A stretch of 64,000 nucleotides of DNA from Rhodococcus jostii RHA1 (GCF_000014565.1 NC_008268.1:3162001-3226000); one strand, 5' to 3'; shown: positions 1-9,105, numbered from the stretch's first letter. Notes: generated by a model from the letters alone, not told the origin. Program-made: numbers and translations.

Positions 1-756
1 AGTCAGCATGCCGGTGGATCCGAAGGCTTCGAGGCGCTGGTCGTATCCGAAAGCGCAATGGCGCGAGTTGGTGATGTTGACGATTTCGCCGTCGCGTCCG
101 CGCAGAATGATTGTCGCAGCATCGAAGTCGCCGAGCGCTTTGGTGTCGTCGTGGAAAGAATTGGTGCCCATAGCCGACACTTCGACGATGTTCGGGAGGA
201 AGAAGCGCGCCATGTCCAGGTCGTGAATGGTCATGTCGCGAAAGATTCCGCCCGACGCAGCGATGTAATCCCGCGGTGCGGGTGCGGGATCGCGACTGGT
301 GATCAGGAGTTGTTCGAGTGCACCGATCGCTCCGGCGGCGACCTGCGTGCGGATCGAGGCGAAGTGAGGGTCGAAGCGCCGGTTGAAGCCGAGCATGATC
401 GGGACGGCATGTTCTTTGATGCGTTCGCGACAGTCGAGGACGGTGTCGATGTCGAGGTCGATGGGCTTTTCACACAGCACGGCCAGACCGTGCGCTGCAG
501 AAGCGGACATGAGATCGACGTGTGTGGGCGTCGGTGAGGCGATGACGACGCCGTCGAGGGTCGAGTCGGCGAAGACCTCGTCGGGGTCTTGGACGGCGCG
601 CCCGGCGGTTCGTGAAGCCAGTGCACGAGCACCGTCGATGAACGGGTCGGCGATCATGACCAGCTCGAGTTCGGGGTGGTCCGCGATGTTACGGGCATGT
701 ACCTGCCCGATGCGGCCGGAGCCGAACAGGGCGAGACGTAGTTTGGTGGAAGACAC
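1..756 (-). CDS. iolG: Inositol 2-dehydrogenase-like Gfo/Idh/MocA oxidoreductase (3' end off window)
   Basis: NAD(P)-dependent oxidoreductase that would oxidise a cyclitol or sugar hydroxyl to a ketone in the cytoplasm. The N-terminal Rossmann motif GSGRIGQVHARN lies at residues 12-23 and the family lysine is in CEKP (Lys97). Downstream, the SGGIFRDMTIHDLDMARF region carries the Asp and His expected in inositol dehydrogenases, and GYDQRLEAFGS is also IolG-like. The GTG start at 756 is chosen because the protein begins there at the expected distance before the Rossmann fold. 252 residues are visible and the frame is open to base 1, so the C-terminus is missing. It is followed upstream by two genes of related function on the same strand. 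Exact substrate is inferred. Confidence 0.82.
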   Translation of the reverse strand, partial: MSSTKLRLALFGSGRIGQVHARNIADHPELELVMIADPFIDGARALASRTAGRAVQDPDEVFADSTLDGVVIASPTPTHVDLMSASAAHGLAVLCEKPIDLDIDTVLDCRERIKEHAVPIMLGFNRRFDPHFASIRTQVAAGAIGALEQLLITSRDPAPAPRDYIAASGGIFRDMTIHDLDMARFFLPNIVEVSAMGTNSFHDDTKALGDFDAATIILRGRDGEIVNITNSRHCAFGYDQRLEAFGSTGMLT

Positions 757-823
757 GTCGGTCCTTTATAAGTGGGTTCGGTCGTCCGCGGTGCGACGAC
801 ATTCGGAAAATGCGATCGGGACG

Positions 824-1723
824 TCAGGACAGTCTGGCGGCCGCTTCGAACGAGGCGAGCGCGGTGGCGCGTGCCTTGATCAGGCCCTCTTCGACGGGCG
901 TGCGGCGGTGTTCTTCGGAGATGATCTCGACGCCCCACTTGCCGGTGTAGCCGGCGTCGAGCGTGCGACGGATGAACGTCGCTGTATCGAATGCGCCTTC
1001 ACCGCAGTACTTGCGGTAGTTGGTCGAGTCGTCGAAGACAGCGGCCAAGCCGGTGCGCCGCTCATCCGTTCCGTCGTCGATTTCCACGTGCACGACGCGA
1101 TCGATCGGCACCACTTTGTAGAGTTCGTCGTGCGACAGGCCCGCTTTGTAGGTGTGCCATATGTCGACCAGAAGTCCCGCCGAGGGGCTGTCGGAGCCGG
1201 TCACCACGTCGACGGCTTCATGGGTGGTGCGCAGATGGGAGAACGGTGTTGCCTCGAGGGCCAGCCGGACTCCCGCTTCTTCTGCTTCGTCGGCCAGGTC
1301 GGAAAACGCGCTGACCAGAGTGGCCAAAGGCAAGGGTTCGTCGGTCATTCCTGCACCGGCTTTGATGTGACTGGCGCCGAGCGCGGTGGCAGCTTCGAAC
1401 AGGTCTGCGCGTACGCGGTCCGCGGCGGCGCGTTCGGAGCCTGTGGTCCACCAGTTGTCGAGGAATTCGACCTCGACTGTTCCAATGCCCGCGTCGCGGA
1501 TCAGCTGTGCCAGGCGGTCGTAGCCGATGGTGTCGCGCGCATTGATCAGGTCGGTGTGTACCAGGCCGATGCCGGCCCATCCTGTCTTGGCGACCAAGGC
1601 AATGCGCTCTTCGATGGGCACGGGGCTGGTTTCGTCGGGGAGTCCGGGTGCTGTGTTTCCTGCGCTGACCCAACAGGTGGCGATGAGTTCCGGTGTCATG
1701 GTGTCCTCGTTCTGGTTGTTCAT
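824..1723 (-). CDS. Sugar phosphate isomerase/epimerase-family TIM-barrel protein
   Basis: 299-residue AP_endonuc_2-type TIM barrel, the fold of IolE/IolI, hydroxypyruvate isomerase and related sugar isomerases or dehydratases. Conserved acidic and His positions that bind a divalent metal in this family are visible in LALEATPFSH, LLVDIWHTYK, VVHVEIDDG and WGVEIISEE. The start at 1723 overlaps the stop of the upstream Gfo/Idh gene by 4 bp (ATGA), indicating translational coupling. A second ATG eight codons in (1699) also has a GAGGA-like site, so the true start could be there. With two Gfo/Idh dehydrogenases on either side it probably acts on a keto-cyclitol or keto-sugar. The reaction (isomerase, dehydratase or C-glycoside cleavage) cannot be told from sequence. 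Confidence 0.8.
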   Translation of the reverse strand: MNNQNEDTMTPELIATCWVSAGNTAPGLPDETSPVPIEERIALVAKTGWAGIGLVHTDLINARDTIGYDRLAQLIRDAGIGTVEVEFLDNWWTTGSERAAADRVRADLFEAATALGASHIKAGAGMTDEPLPLATLVSAFSDLADEAEEAGVRLALEATPFSHLRTTHEAVDVVTGSDSPSAGLLVDIWHTYKAGLSHDELYKVVPIDRVVHVEIDDGTDERRTGLAAVFDDSTNYRKYCGEGAFDTATFIRRTLDAGYTGKWGVEIISEEHRRTPVEEGLIKARATALASFEAAARLS

Positions 1724-2805
1724 GCAGACTCCACGTCGATGGCGGCGCCGCGCGACTTCTCGGAGCGGTAGCAGGCATCTACGATGCGAGCGACGGACAA
1801 TGCGTCCGACACCGGTGCGACGTTGGGTGCGCCGTCACGAATGCTGTCGACCCAGCCCTGCATTTCGATGTGGAAGTTACTGATGTTCTCGAGTTCAGGG
1901 AGCTCGGAGAATTTGTTCGCTTCGGTGCGGGCGAAGGGCGGGGTGAAGTGGCTCTGTGTCCATTCTGTCCACCCGGCTCTGTATCCGCCTCGGTCTGCGT
2001 CGACGTAGACCTTCAGTCTCTGCGGAAGGATACCGACCTCGATCACGCCGTGGGTGCCGTGGACGATGATTCGCGAACTCTCGAACCATTCGAGCCGGTC
2101 GTGACCGTCGAAGCTGAACGTCATCGACATGTCCGGGTAGTTGAGCAGTACGGCAGCTGAATCCTCGCGGCTCTTCTCGTCCGACAGGCGAGCGCTCTTG
2201 TGTACTCGAGCGTTGACCGATTCGGGTGCACCGAAAACCCGTACCAGCGCGTCGAGCATGTGGCATCCGAGGATCCAGAGCACACCGCCCATGTCGGCGG
2301 GTTGATTGAGGTGCTGGGTGAGGTGTTCCCCGGCCAGTGCGGCTCCGCGTGCGGAGACGGTGACGACCTCGCCGATGACGCCGGACTCGATCAGTTCCTT
2401 GGCGCGTGTCACCGACGGGGCGAGCCGCACGTTGTAGCCGATCTGCACGATCTGGCCGGGCTGGGCGGCAACCTCGGCGTCGCGCAACGTCACAAGATCG
2501 GCGACGGTCCCGCCGCCCGGCTTCTCCACGACGACCGACTTGCCCGCGTCCAGGGCTCGCAGCGCGTGGGGCACCATGTCGCGGCTCTTGGAGTGAACCA
2601 TGATCGCGTTGATGCTCGGGTCGCCGAGCACTTCGTCGATGCTGCGGGCTTCGAGGTCGTATTTGTCGGCGAAGTACTTCAGGCGGGAGTCGTCGTCGGC
2701 GGCGGCGATCACGGAGACGCCGTTGATCTCGCGCAGTGCTCGCACTCGCGCGGACGCGTGCGGGTGGGTGATGCCGAGCAGGCCCACCACGATCGGATCG
2801 GACAC
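1720..2805 (-). CDS. Gfo/Idh/MocA family oxidoreductase
   Basis: 361-residue NAD(P)-dependent dehydrogenase. The N-terminus GLLGITHPHASARV replaces the usual GxGxxG with a less typical glycine motif, while the active-site lysine is present in VVEKPGGG (Lys95). Sequence features place it away from strict IolG enzymes and nearer to the predicted dehydrogenases that pair with sugar-isomerase-like TIM barrels. It is the first gene of a three-gene minus-strand operon (this gene, the TIM barrel, the IolG-like gene); it overlaps the next by 4 bp. The 190 bp upstream up to the IclR gene stop must hold its promoter. Substrate is unknown. Confidence 0.82.
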   Translation of the reverse strand: MSDPIVVGLLGITHPHASARVRALREINGVSVIAAADDDSRLKYFADKYDLEARSIDEVLGDPSINAIMVHSKSRDMVPHALRALDAGKSVVVEKPGGGTVADLVTLRDAEVAAQPGQIVQIGYNVRLAPSVTRAKELIESGVIGEVVTVSARGAALAGEHLTQHLNQPADMGGVLWILGCHMLDALVRVFGAPESVNARVHKSARLSDEKSREDSAAVLLNYPDMSMTFSFDGHDRLEWFESSRIIVHGTHGVIEVGILPQRLKVYVDADRGGYRAGWTEWTQSHFTPPFARTEANKFSELPELENISNFHIEMQGWVDSIRDGAPNVAPVSDALSVARIVDACYRSEKSRGAAIDVESA

Positions 2806-2995
2806 ATCGTCTCCTGTTGCTTTGGGACCGCTCCGGTGTGCGAGAACTTATTTGTGCGGGCGGTCGCGGGTGTTCGATGAGGTACATATGGCACCGGGGC
2901 AGAATGAATCCGATGGATTCGGTCTGCGGGTGCCGCAAGCCACTGTCACTGAGTGGACGAGTCGTCCATAGTGTTGCATGCTGCTTTGCAGGGGG

Positions 2996-4603
2996 TCAAG
3001 AAGGTAGTGCGTTCGCCGCCGAGGAGCGCGGGGCCTCGGATAGTCGTGCGACGTCGAAGCCCAGGTACCGAGAGAGTTCGGCTGCCCCCCAGAGCACCAG
3101 ATCCGTCACGGATCGGCCGTGCGCTGGCTGTGCCAGTACGCCGTCGCGCAGGCCGCTGACCGACAAGGAGGCGGCAACATCACCGCGATGATCGAAGATC
3201 GGGGCGCCGACCGCGGCGATCCCGGGCGTGACGGTGTTGTCGCTGAGCGCGAAGCCGAGCGATCGGATCTCATCGAGTTCGGCGTAGAGCGTCGAGCGCG
3301 AACCCATGTGCAGCAGGTCCTCGCTGAGCGCCGCGGAGGCGTACTCGTCCCACGCCGCGCGGTCTTCGAACGCAAGCAGTGCCCGCGGCGCGGCGCCGAC
3401 GTGCAAGGGCAACGACCGACCCAGCCGCAGAACGCGGCTGTTCACTCGTATCCCGTCGACGCGTTCGATGCACACCGCTCGCGTCCCGTGCCGAACGCAC
3501 ATGAAGGTGGTCTCGCCCGTAGCCTCGTGAATTGCACGCAGCACCGGCCCCGCGGCGCGTCGAATGTCGAGGCGACGGGTCAATTCGCCGGACAATGAGA
3601 GCAGCCGACCGCCGACGCGGTATGCGCCCCTGTGCCCGATCTGTTCGACCCAGCCGATCTCGGACAGGGTCGCGAGCATGCGATACACCGAGCTGACCGG
3701 CTCGTCGAGGATTTCCGTGAGGCGGGTCGAGGTGGCGATGCGTTCGCGCGCAAGCGCTTCCATCAGCGCGCCGGCCCTCACGATCAATGCAGGGGCGCGT
3801 GTCTCCGACGGCTGGGCCACCCCGTTGTGTGTCGCGTCGGACCGAGGGCCCGTCGCCTGCGCGCGAGCCATCGCAGCAGCCAGTGCTTCGGCCGCAACGG
3901 TGAGGACCCGCCCAGCTACGTCTTGTTGGGCCAACACACTTTCCCGCAGACCCGCCACGGCAATTGCGCCCGCTACACCTCCGTCGTCTCGACGCACCGG
4001 TACCGCCACCGATGCCACGCCTTCGACCACTTCGCTGTCGTCGACGCTCCATCCGCGCGCGATCGTGTTGTCGAGCAGCTCTCGCAGATCCTGCGCCGTC
4101 GTCGGAGTGCCGGACGCGAGCCGGCCGAAGGGCGCACCAGCGCATACGCTGTCCTGCACCTCCGGACTCTCGAACGCCAACAGGGCACGCGGCGCCGCAC
4201 CGGCGAATCGTGGAAGCATCCGCCCCGGCCCCAGATCGAGCATGTCCACCACGGCGCCGTCGACCTGGTCCAAGCTGAGCACGCCATGTTCGTGAGGTAC
4301 GCAGAAAAACACGTTCATCCCCAGCTGTTCGCGTACCCACCGCAGCTGGCGGCGGAGTTCACCCTTGTCGACGAATGCCTCCACCGCAGCATCGGACCAC
4401 CGCAACAGCCCGATTCCTAGCTCCAATCGACCCTCGCCTGCCTGACGAACGACAGATATCTGCTCGAGCGCGGTCAAGATGCGGTAGACGCTCGGGCGCG
4501 GTTCGGCGACTACTTTGGCCAGCTCCGCAGGTGTTGACGGGCCGAGTCGCGCAAGTTCGTCGACGATCTGACCAGCCTTGGTGAGAAGTTGTATGGCATT
4601 CAC
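2996..4603 (-). CDS. Tandem (duplicated) IclR-family transcriptional regulator
   Basis: 535-residue protein containing two complete IclR units in one chain. Unit 1 (about 1-250) has a winged helix ending PRPSVYRILTALEQ and an effector domain with GAAPRALLAFES; unit 2 (about 270-535) has VSSVYRMLATLSEIGWV and a second GAAPRALLAFED. A normal IclR protein is about 250 residues, so this is a fused duplication, not a frameshift artefact. The GTG start at 4603 is preferred over an upstream in-frame start because GGAGG lies 11 bp before it and the first helix starts directly after. It sits between the dehydrogenase operon (same strand) and the divergent maleylacetate reductase operon, so it probably controls both. 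Confidence 0.9.
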   Translation of the reverse strand: MNAIQLLTKAGQIVDELARLGPSTPAELAKVVAEPRPSVYRILTALEQISVVRQAGEGRLELGIGLLRWSDAAVEAFVDKGELRRQLRWVREQLGMNVFFCVPHEHGVLSLDQVDGAVVDMLDLGPGRMLPRFAGAAPRALLAFESPEVQDSVCAGAPFGRLASGTPTTAQDLRELLDNTIARGWSVDDSEVVEGVASVAVPVRRDDGGVAGAIAVAGLRESVLAQQDVAGRVLTVAAEALAAAMARAQATGPRSDATHNGVAQPSETRAPALIVRAGALMEALARERIATSTRLTEILDEPVSSVYRMLATLSEIGWVEQIGHRGAYRVGGRLLSLSGELTRRLDIRRAAGPVLRAIHEATGETTFMCVRHGTRAVCIERVDGIRVNSRVLRLGRSLPLHVGAAPRALLAFEDRAAWDEYASAALSEDLLHMGSRSTLYAELDEIRSLGFALSDNTVTPGIAAVGAPIFDHRGDVAASLSVSGLRDGVLAQPAHGRSVTDLVLWGAAELSRYLGFDVARLSEAPRSSAANALPS

Positions 4604-4755
4604 TGGTCGACTCGTCCTCCATGTCAGGGCCTGCGTAGCTCGCGCCGATCTGCAGCGGCACCGGGCCACTGTTCACGACCGCCAAGATCATGCCGACACC
4701 GGTTGGCAGCCGGAACTGCGCCGCAGTTGCGTGGGTCACTCTCTCGGCTATGTTG

Positions 4756-4793
4756 ATGATACTGTGTGAACATCTTGTCCACGACATGATACT
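4756..4793. promoter_or_regulatory. Direct repeat ATGATACT x2 in the IclR / maleylacetate reductase intergenic region
   Basis: The 257-bp divergent region between the tandem IclR gene and the maleylacetate reductase gene contains ATGATACT at 4756-4763 and again at 4786-4793, exactly 30 bp apart (about three helical turns). It is the most AT-rich stretch of the intergenic region and lies 68-105 bp upstream of the reductase start, a position suited to a promoter and operator. Assignment as the binding site of the two-headed IclR protein is inference. Confidence 0.4.
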
Positions 4794-4860
4794 AGTCGAT
4801 TCGGGCGAGGTAGGCGGGAAGCCTCCGCGAAACCAGTCGACGTGTGCCCAGGAGAACCAG

Positions 4861-5937
4861 ATGACCTATGACTTCTTGTACGACGCGAACCCCATGCGGG
4901 TGCGATTCGGGGCCGGAGCACTCACCTCGCTACCGGACGAGCTCGATCAGCTCGGACTCGAGCGCGTCCTTGTTCTCTGTTCACCAGGCCAGGAAGAGAC
5001 TGCGGAGCAGGTGGCCTCCATCCTCGGCAACCGGTGCGTGGGCACCAGAGCAGATGCCGTGATGCATGTTCCTGCCGAGGTCGCCGCACGCACGAGCGCC
5101 GAAGCGGTGACTCTCGGCGCCGACGGCTGCGTCACTGTCGGCGGAGGCTCGGCCATCGGACTGGGCAAAGCCATCGCCCTCGAACACGGCCTGCCCATTG
5201 TCGCAGTTCCCACTACCTACGCAGGTTCCGAAATGACTCCTGTCTGGGGCATGACGACCAACGGACGCAAGGAGACCGGACGAGACCCGAAGGTGTTGCC
5301 GCGCAGCGTCGTCTACGATCCCGACCTGACCATCGGCCTTCCGGTCGAGATGTCCGTCACCAGCGGCATCAACGCCATGGCACACGCGGTCGAAGCTCTC
5401 TACGCGCCCGACATCAGTCCCATCATCGCTCTGATGGCCGAAGACGGCGTGCGGGCACTGGCCTCCGCGTTGCCGAAGATCTTTGCCGCGCCATCGGATT
5501 CGCAGGCCCGAAGCGACGCGCTCTACGGGGCGTGGCTGTGCGGCGCGACACTCGGCGCCACGACGATGTCGCTGCACCACAAGCTGTGCCACGCGCTCGG
5601 CGGCACCCTCAACCTTCCGCACGCCCCGACCCACTCCGTCGTGCTCCCGTACGTTATGGCGTTCAACCAACCCCACGCCGCCGACGCCGTCGCAGCACTC
5701 TCTCGGGCACTTCCCGGTACCGCAGACCCCGCCACGAGGCTGTGGGAACTCGCAGGCGATCTGAAAGCGCCGCGCTCTCTCGCCGAACTGGGAATGAAAG
5801 AAGACGACATCGATCGCATCGCCGAGGAGGCGACAAGCCGCTCCTACGGCAATCCTCGCCCGATCACACACGCAGCGGTCGCCGCCATCGTGCGCGCGGC
5901 ATGGGCAGGTGAAGCACCCACCGACTTCGACGCCTAG
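4861..5937 (+). CDS. Maleylacetate reductase
   Basis: 358-residue iron-containing alcohol dehydrogenase family enzyme that reduces maleylacetate to 3-oxoadipate with NAD(P)H. The cofactor loop VTVGGGSAIGLGKAIA and the metal/active-site helices NAMAHAVEALYAP, SLHHKLCHALGG and LPHAPTHSVVLPY are all present; the HHKLCHALGG pattern is typical of maleylacetate reductases rather than general alcohol dehydrogenases. The ATG at 4861 (MTYDFLYDANPMRVRFG) matches family N-termini; an upstream in-frame start would add about 57 unrelated residues. It is the first gene of the plus-strand hydroxyquinol operon, followed 57 bp later by the dioxygenase that makes its substrate. Confidence 0.93.
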   Translation: MTYDFLYDANPMRVRFGAGALTSLPDELDQLGLERVLVLCSPGQEETAEQVASILGNRCVGTRADAVMHVPAEVAARTSAEAVTLGADGCVTVGGGSAIGLGKAIALEHGLPIVAVPTTYAGSEMTPVWGMTTNGRKETGRDPKVLPRSVVYDPDLTIGLPVEMSVTSGINAMAHAVEALYAPDISPIIALMAEDGVRALASALPKIFAAPSDSQARSDALYGAWLCGATLGATTMSLHHKLCHALGGTLNLPHAPTHSVVLPYVMAFNQPHAADAVAALSRALPGTADPATRLWELAGDLKAPRSLAELGMKEDDIDRIAEEATSRSYGNPRPITHAAVAAIVRAAWAGEAPTDFDA

Positions 5938-5994
5938 ACCGCGACCGTTCGTCGCCTGCAGAAACGTATCCGCACCAGACCAGCGAGAGCCGAC

Positions 5995-6951
5995 ATGACC
6001 GAACACACCTACATGGCCCCCGAAGCAGTACAGCCTCCGGACACCACCGAGTTCACCGAAGCCCAGATCGCCGTCGAAGAATCCCTGACGCGCACCGTGC
6101 TTCGCTCGTTCGACGACTGCACCGACCCGAGACTGACGCAACTGATGCAGTCGTTGGTCCGGCACCTGCACGCGTTCATTCGCGACGTCCGCCTGACCGA
6201 AGAGGAGTGGAACACCGCGATCTCGTTCCTCACCGAGGTCGGACACATCACCGACGACCGACGTCAAGAGTTCATCCTGCTCTCCGACGTACTCGGGGCG
6301 TCGATGCAAACAATCAACGTCAACAACGTCGCTCACGGTGATGCCACCGAAGCAACAGTGTTCGGGCCATTCTTCGTGGACGACGCACCGCTCATCGACA
6401 ACGGCGGTGACGTCGCCGGAGGCGCCGCCGGTCAACCATGCTGGGTCGAAGGCACCGTCCGCGACACCGACGGCAATCCCGTCCCGAATGCCCGCATCGA
6501 GGTGTGGGAGGCCGACGAGGACGGCTTCTACGACGTCCAATACGACGATTCCCGGGTCTCGGGGAGAGCGCATCTGTTCAGCAACGAGGAAGGCCGTTAC
6601 TGGTTCTGGGCGCTGACCCCCACCCCATATCCGATCCCGCACGACGGGCCCGTCGGCCGCATGTTGGCCGCGACCGGACGCTCTCCCATGCGCGCGTCAC
6701 ACCTGCATTTCATGGTCACCGCCCCAGGTCTGCGCACCCTGGTCACCCACATCTTCGTCCGAGGCGACGAACTACTCCGCCACGACACCGTATTCGGCGT
6801 CAAGGAGTCGTTGATCAAAGACTTCGTGGAGCAACCCGCAGGCACGCCGACTCCGGACTGCCGCGACATCGGCGAATCAAACTGGGCCAGAGCTAATTTC
6901 GACATCATCCTTGCGCCCGCCGTCGCCGGCAATCACCCCGTCGTCAACTGA
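5995..6951 (+). CDS. Hydroxyquinol 1,2-dioxygenase (intradiol ring-cleavage)
   Basis: 318-residue non-haem Fe(III) enzyme that opens benzene-1,2,4-triol to maleylacetate. The four iron ligands are identifiable: Tyr179 (GFYDVQ), Tyr212 (PTPYPIP), His236 and His238 (ASHLHFM). Their spacing (33, 24 and 2 residues) equals, as I recall it, that of the characterised Nocardioides hydroxyquinol dioxygenase. The N-terminal helical dimerisation domain (about 25-115) and the beta-core ([22 protein letters not shown]) are complete. The product feeds the maleylacetate reductase encoded just upstream. No resorcinol hydroxylase or salicylate-type hydroxylase is present in the window, so the origin of the hydroxyquinol is not the usual one or lies elsewhere. 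Confidence 0.93.
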   Translation: MTEHTYMAPEAVQPPDTTEFTEAQIAVEESLTRTVLRSFDDCTDPRLTQLMQSLVRHLHAFIRDVRLTEEEWNTAISFLTEVGHITDDRRQEFILLSDVLGASMQTINVNNVAHGDATEATVFGPFFVDDAPLIDNGGDVAGGAAGQPCWVEGTVRDTDGNPVPNARIEVWEADEDGFYDVQYDDSRVSGRAHLFSNEEGRYWFWALTPTPYPIPHDGPVGRMLAATGRSPMRASHLHFMVTAPGLRTLVTHIFVRGDELLRHDTVFGVKESLIKDFVEQPAGTPTPDCRDIGESNWARANFDIILAPAVAGNHPVVN

Positions 6952-7050
6952 CCGGAGACGGTGGTGCACCGGCGAGGCAGGCGAGCAGCCGACCCGCACT
7001 CGCCGCTCGCGTTCCCCCGCCCGCTGCCCTGTTCCCTGAGAGGCCCAGAC

Positions 7051-8487
7051 ATGACTCACCCCGCATCGCCACCGTCCACCGTCGCCGCACATCTTCCGCC
7101 CAACGAACCAGGACCGCACTCGAAGCGGCTCGGCATGATCGCCGTGGTCGCAACCTTCGGCGGACTGCTGTTCGGATACGACACCGGAGTGGTCAACGGT
7201 GCCCTCAAGCCGATGAAGGAAGACCTCGGGCTCACACCCTTCACCGAAGGATTCGTCGTCAGTGCCTTGGTGATCGGTGCAGCGTTCGGCGCATTGATCG
7301 GTGGGCGACTCTCGGACAGGTTCGGCCGCCGCAACAACATCTTGATGTTGGCCGGGGTCTTCGCGTTCGGCACGCTCGGATGCGTCTTCTCCCCCACCTG
7401 GGAGGTCCTCGGCGCGTTCCGCTTCATCCTCGGCCTCGCCGTCGGCGGCGCCTCGGTCACCGTGCCGGTCTACCTCGCCGAAGTCGCCCCCTTCGAAAAG
7501 CGCGGCTCCCTGGTCACGCGCAACGAGGTCATGATCGTCTCGGGTCAGTTCGCTGCCTTCGTGATCAACGCAATCATCTTCAACGTCTGGGGCGAGCACT
7601 CCGCGGTGTGGCGGTTCATGCTCCTCATAGCGGTGCTCCCCGCATTCGCACTGTTCATCGGAATGCTTCGCATGCCCGAAAGCCCGCGTTGGCTCAGCTC
7701 CCAAGGCCGCGACGACGACGCACTCGCCGTTCTGCATCAAGTCCGTTCACCCAGGCGCGCAGAGGCCGAGATGGCCGAAGTCCACCAGCTCGCCGAAGAG
7801 GAAGAAAAGGCGCAGACCGGGGGATGGACCGACCTCGCTGTGCCGTGGATTCGGCGCCTGGTGTTCATCGGCATCGGCCTCGGAATTGTCCAGCAGGTCA
7901 CCGGCATCAACTCGATCATGTACTACGGCACCCAACTGCTCGAGGACTCGGGATTCTCCGCAAACGGAGCCATCGTCGCCAACACACTCAACGGCCTGTT
8001 CAGCGTCCTCGGCATCACAGTGGGCATCATGCTCATCAACCGCGTCAACCGGCGCACCATGCTCCTCGTCGGATACGGGCTGATCACGACTTTCCACATC
8101 CTCATCGGATTGTCGGCTCTGCTCATTCCCGACGGATCCGTGATCAAGCCGTATCTCATTTTGGCGTTCGTGGTCTGTTTCGTGTTCTCCATGCAAGGAA
8201 CTCTCGGGCCGCTGGCGTGGCTCATGCTCGCGGAAATCTTTCCCCTGAAGATTCGCAGCCTGGCAATGGGAGTGTGTGTCTTCGTATTGTGGATGACCAA
8301 TGCCGGAGTCGCGTTCGGTTTCCCGCCGGTGGTGGCGTCGCTGGGAATTGCACCGACATTCTTCATTTTCGCCGGTCTCGGGGTCCTGTCGTGGATCTTC
8401 ATCGTCAGATACGTCCCGGAAACCCGTGGGAAAACCCTCGAAGAATTCGAAGAAGAATACAGCGCCGCATATTCTGCTCGCCGTTGA
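7051..8487 (+). CDS. Sugar-porter (myo-inositol/hexose type) MFS transporter
   Basis: 478-residue inner-membrane proton symporter with 12 predicted membrane segments. Sugar-porter signatures are complete: GGLLFGYDTGVVNGAL in TM1, GGRLSDRFGRRNN after TM2, MPESPRWL before the central loop, QQVTGINSIMYYGTQLL in TM7 and PETRGKTLEEFEEEY at the C-terminus. These match bacterial inositol/xylose carriers (IolT, XylE type). The ATG at 7051 with GAGAGG before it is chosen; the 90 bp upstream in frame codes for Arg/Pro-rich noise. It lies 100 bp after the dioxygenase. A polyol or sugar importer beside ring-cleavage genes suggests that the true substrate of the cluster is a cyclitol or glycoside, not a simple phenol. 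Confidence 0.9.
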   Translation: MTHPASPPSTVAAHLPPNEPGPHSKRLGMIAVVATFGGLLFGYDTGVVNGALKPMKEDLGLTPFTEGFVVSALVIGAAFGALIGGRLSDRFGRRNNILMLAGVFAFGTLGCVFSPTWEVLGAFRFILGLAVGGASVTVPVYLAEVAPFEKRGSLVTRNEVMIVSGQFAAFVINAIIFNVWGEHSAVWRFMLLIAVLPAFALFIGMLRMPESPRWLSSQGRDDDALAVLHQVRSPRRAEAEMAEVHQLAEEEEKAQTGGWTDLAVPWIRRLVFIGIGLGIVQQVTGINSIMYYGTQLLEDSGFSANGAIVANTLNGLFSVLGITVGIMLINRVNRRTMLLVGYGLITTFHILIGLSALLIPDGSVIKPYLILAFVVCFVFSMQGTLGPLAWLMLAEIFPLKIRSLAMGVCVFVLWMTNAGVAFGFPPVVASLGIAPTFFIFAGLGVLSWIFIVRYVPETRGKTLEEFEEEYSAAYSARR

Positions 8488-8524
8488 ACCGACAAACCGT
8501 CTAACTTGGAAAGGGGCGCCACGC

Positions 8525-8890
8525 ATGGCAATTGTTGTCGCCGTATCGGACAACTCGGAGGGGACAGCAGCTCTGTATGCGGCAATCTCCGAAGCACGCC
8601 GGTTCGATACGAACCTCGTCGTCATCAACCTCGCGTTGCATGACCTCGACGTCGCAGAACTACCCACCGATGTGCCTATCGAGGTGATCGAACGTATCGG
8701 TCGCGACGATCGCGATCCGGTGCAGGCCGTGTTCGACGAGCTCGCCGCGCACGAGGTGAGCAGGCTCGTCCTGGGCATCAGGCACCGGTCACGGGTGGGC
8801 AAAGCACTGCTCGGGAGCGTCACGCAACGACTGATTCTCGACTCTCCTGTTCCTGTGCTCGCTGTTCAAGCCGAACATCGACAGCTGTAG
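8525..8890 (+). CDS. Single-domain universal stress protein
   Basis: 121-residue UspA-type protein starting AIVVAVSDNSEGTAALYAAI, with an ATP-binding-like stretch GIRHRSRVGKALLGSVTQRL near the C-terminus that follows the G-2x-G-9x-G(S/T) pattern loosely. The ATG at 8525 has a good GAAAGGGGCG region upstream. It lies 37 bp after the sugar porter and probably forms the end of that operon; Usp genes next to transporters are common in actinobacteria. Role in the pathway is unknown. Confidence 0.82.
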   Translation: MAIVVAVSDNSEGTAALYAAISEARRFDTNLVVINLALHDLDVAELPTDVPIEVIERIGRDDRDPVQAVFDELAAHEVSRLVLGIRHRSRVGKALLGSVTQRLILDSPVPVLAVQAEHRQL

Positions 8891-8957
8891 GAACAACGCC
8901 CGAACCCAGGCGCGCAATGTCAGTTCCACCCTACAAATGACAAACGAACATACGAGC

Positions 8958-9041
8958 TCGGTAAGCGAGTTCGATTACCGAAATCGAGCCCATCCCATTC
9001 ACCTGTACCGGTCGGCCGTAACAGCGCAATGGTGTTACGGC
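8958..9041. terminator. Two consecutive hairpins after the hydroxyquinol operon
   Basis: TCGGTAA (8958-8964) pairs with TTACCGA (8975-8981), and GCCGTAACA (9015-9023) pairs perfectly with TGTTACGGC (9033-9041) over a 9-nt loop. They lie 68 and 125 bp after the Usp stop codon. Neither is followed by a T tract, which is common for actinobacterial terminators. Termination is inferred from position and pairing. Confidence 0.45.
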
Positions 9042-9105
9042 TACAGGCCGTTGTGCACCCAGGTGTTTGTCGACGCATTTCTCAGCAATGCGTCGGAAAG
9101 GCATG

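Noticed and set aside
3270..4340. Long plus- and minus-strand open frames overlapping the tandem IclR gene
   Set aside because: Arg/Ala-rich products without family motifs, typical shadows of a high-GC gene; the IclR frame shows two complete domains.
4981..6642. 553-codon minus-strand frame opposite maleylacetate reductase and the dioxygenase
   Set aside because: No family pattern and opposite two clearly functional genes; antisense artefact of codon bias.
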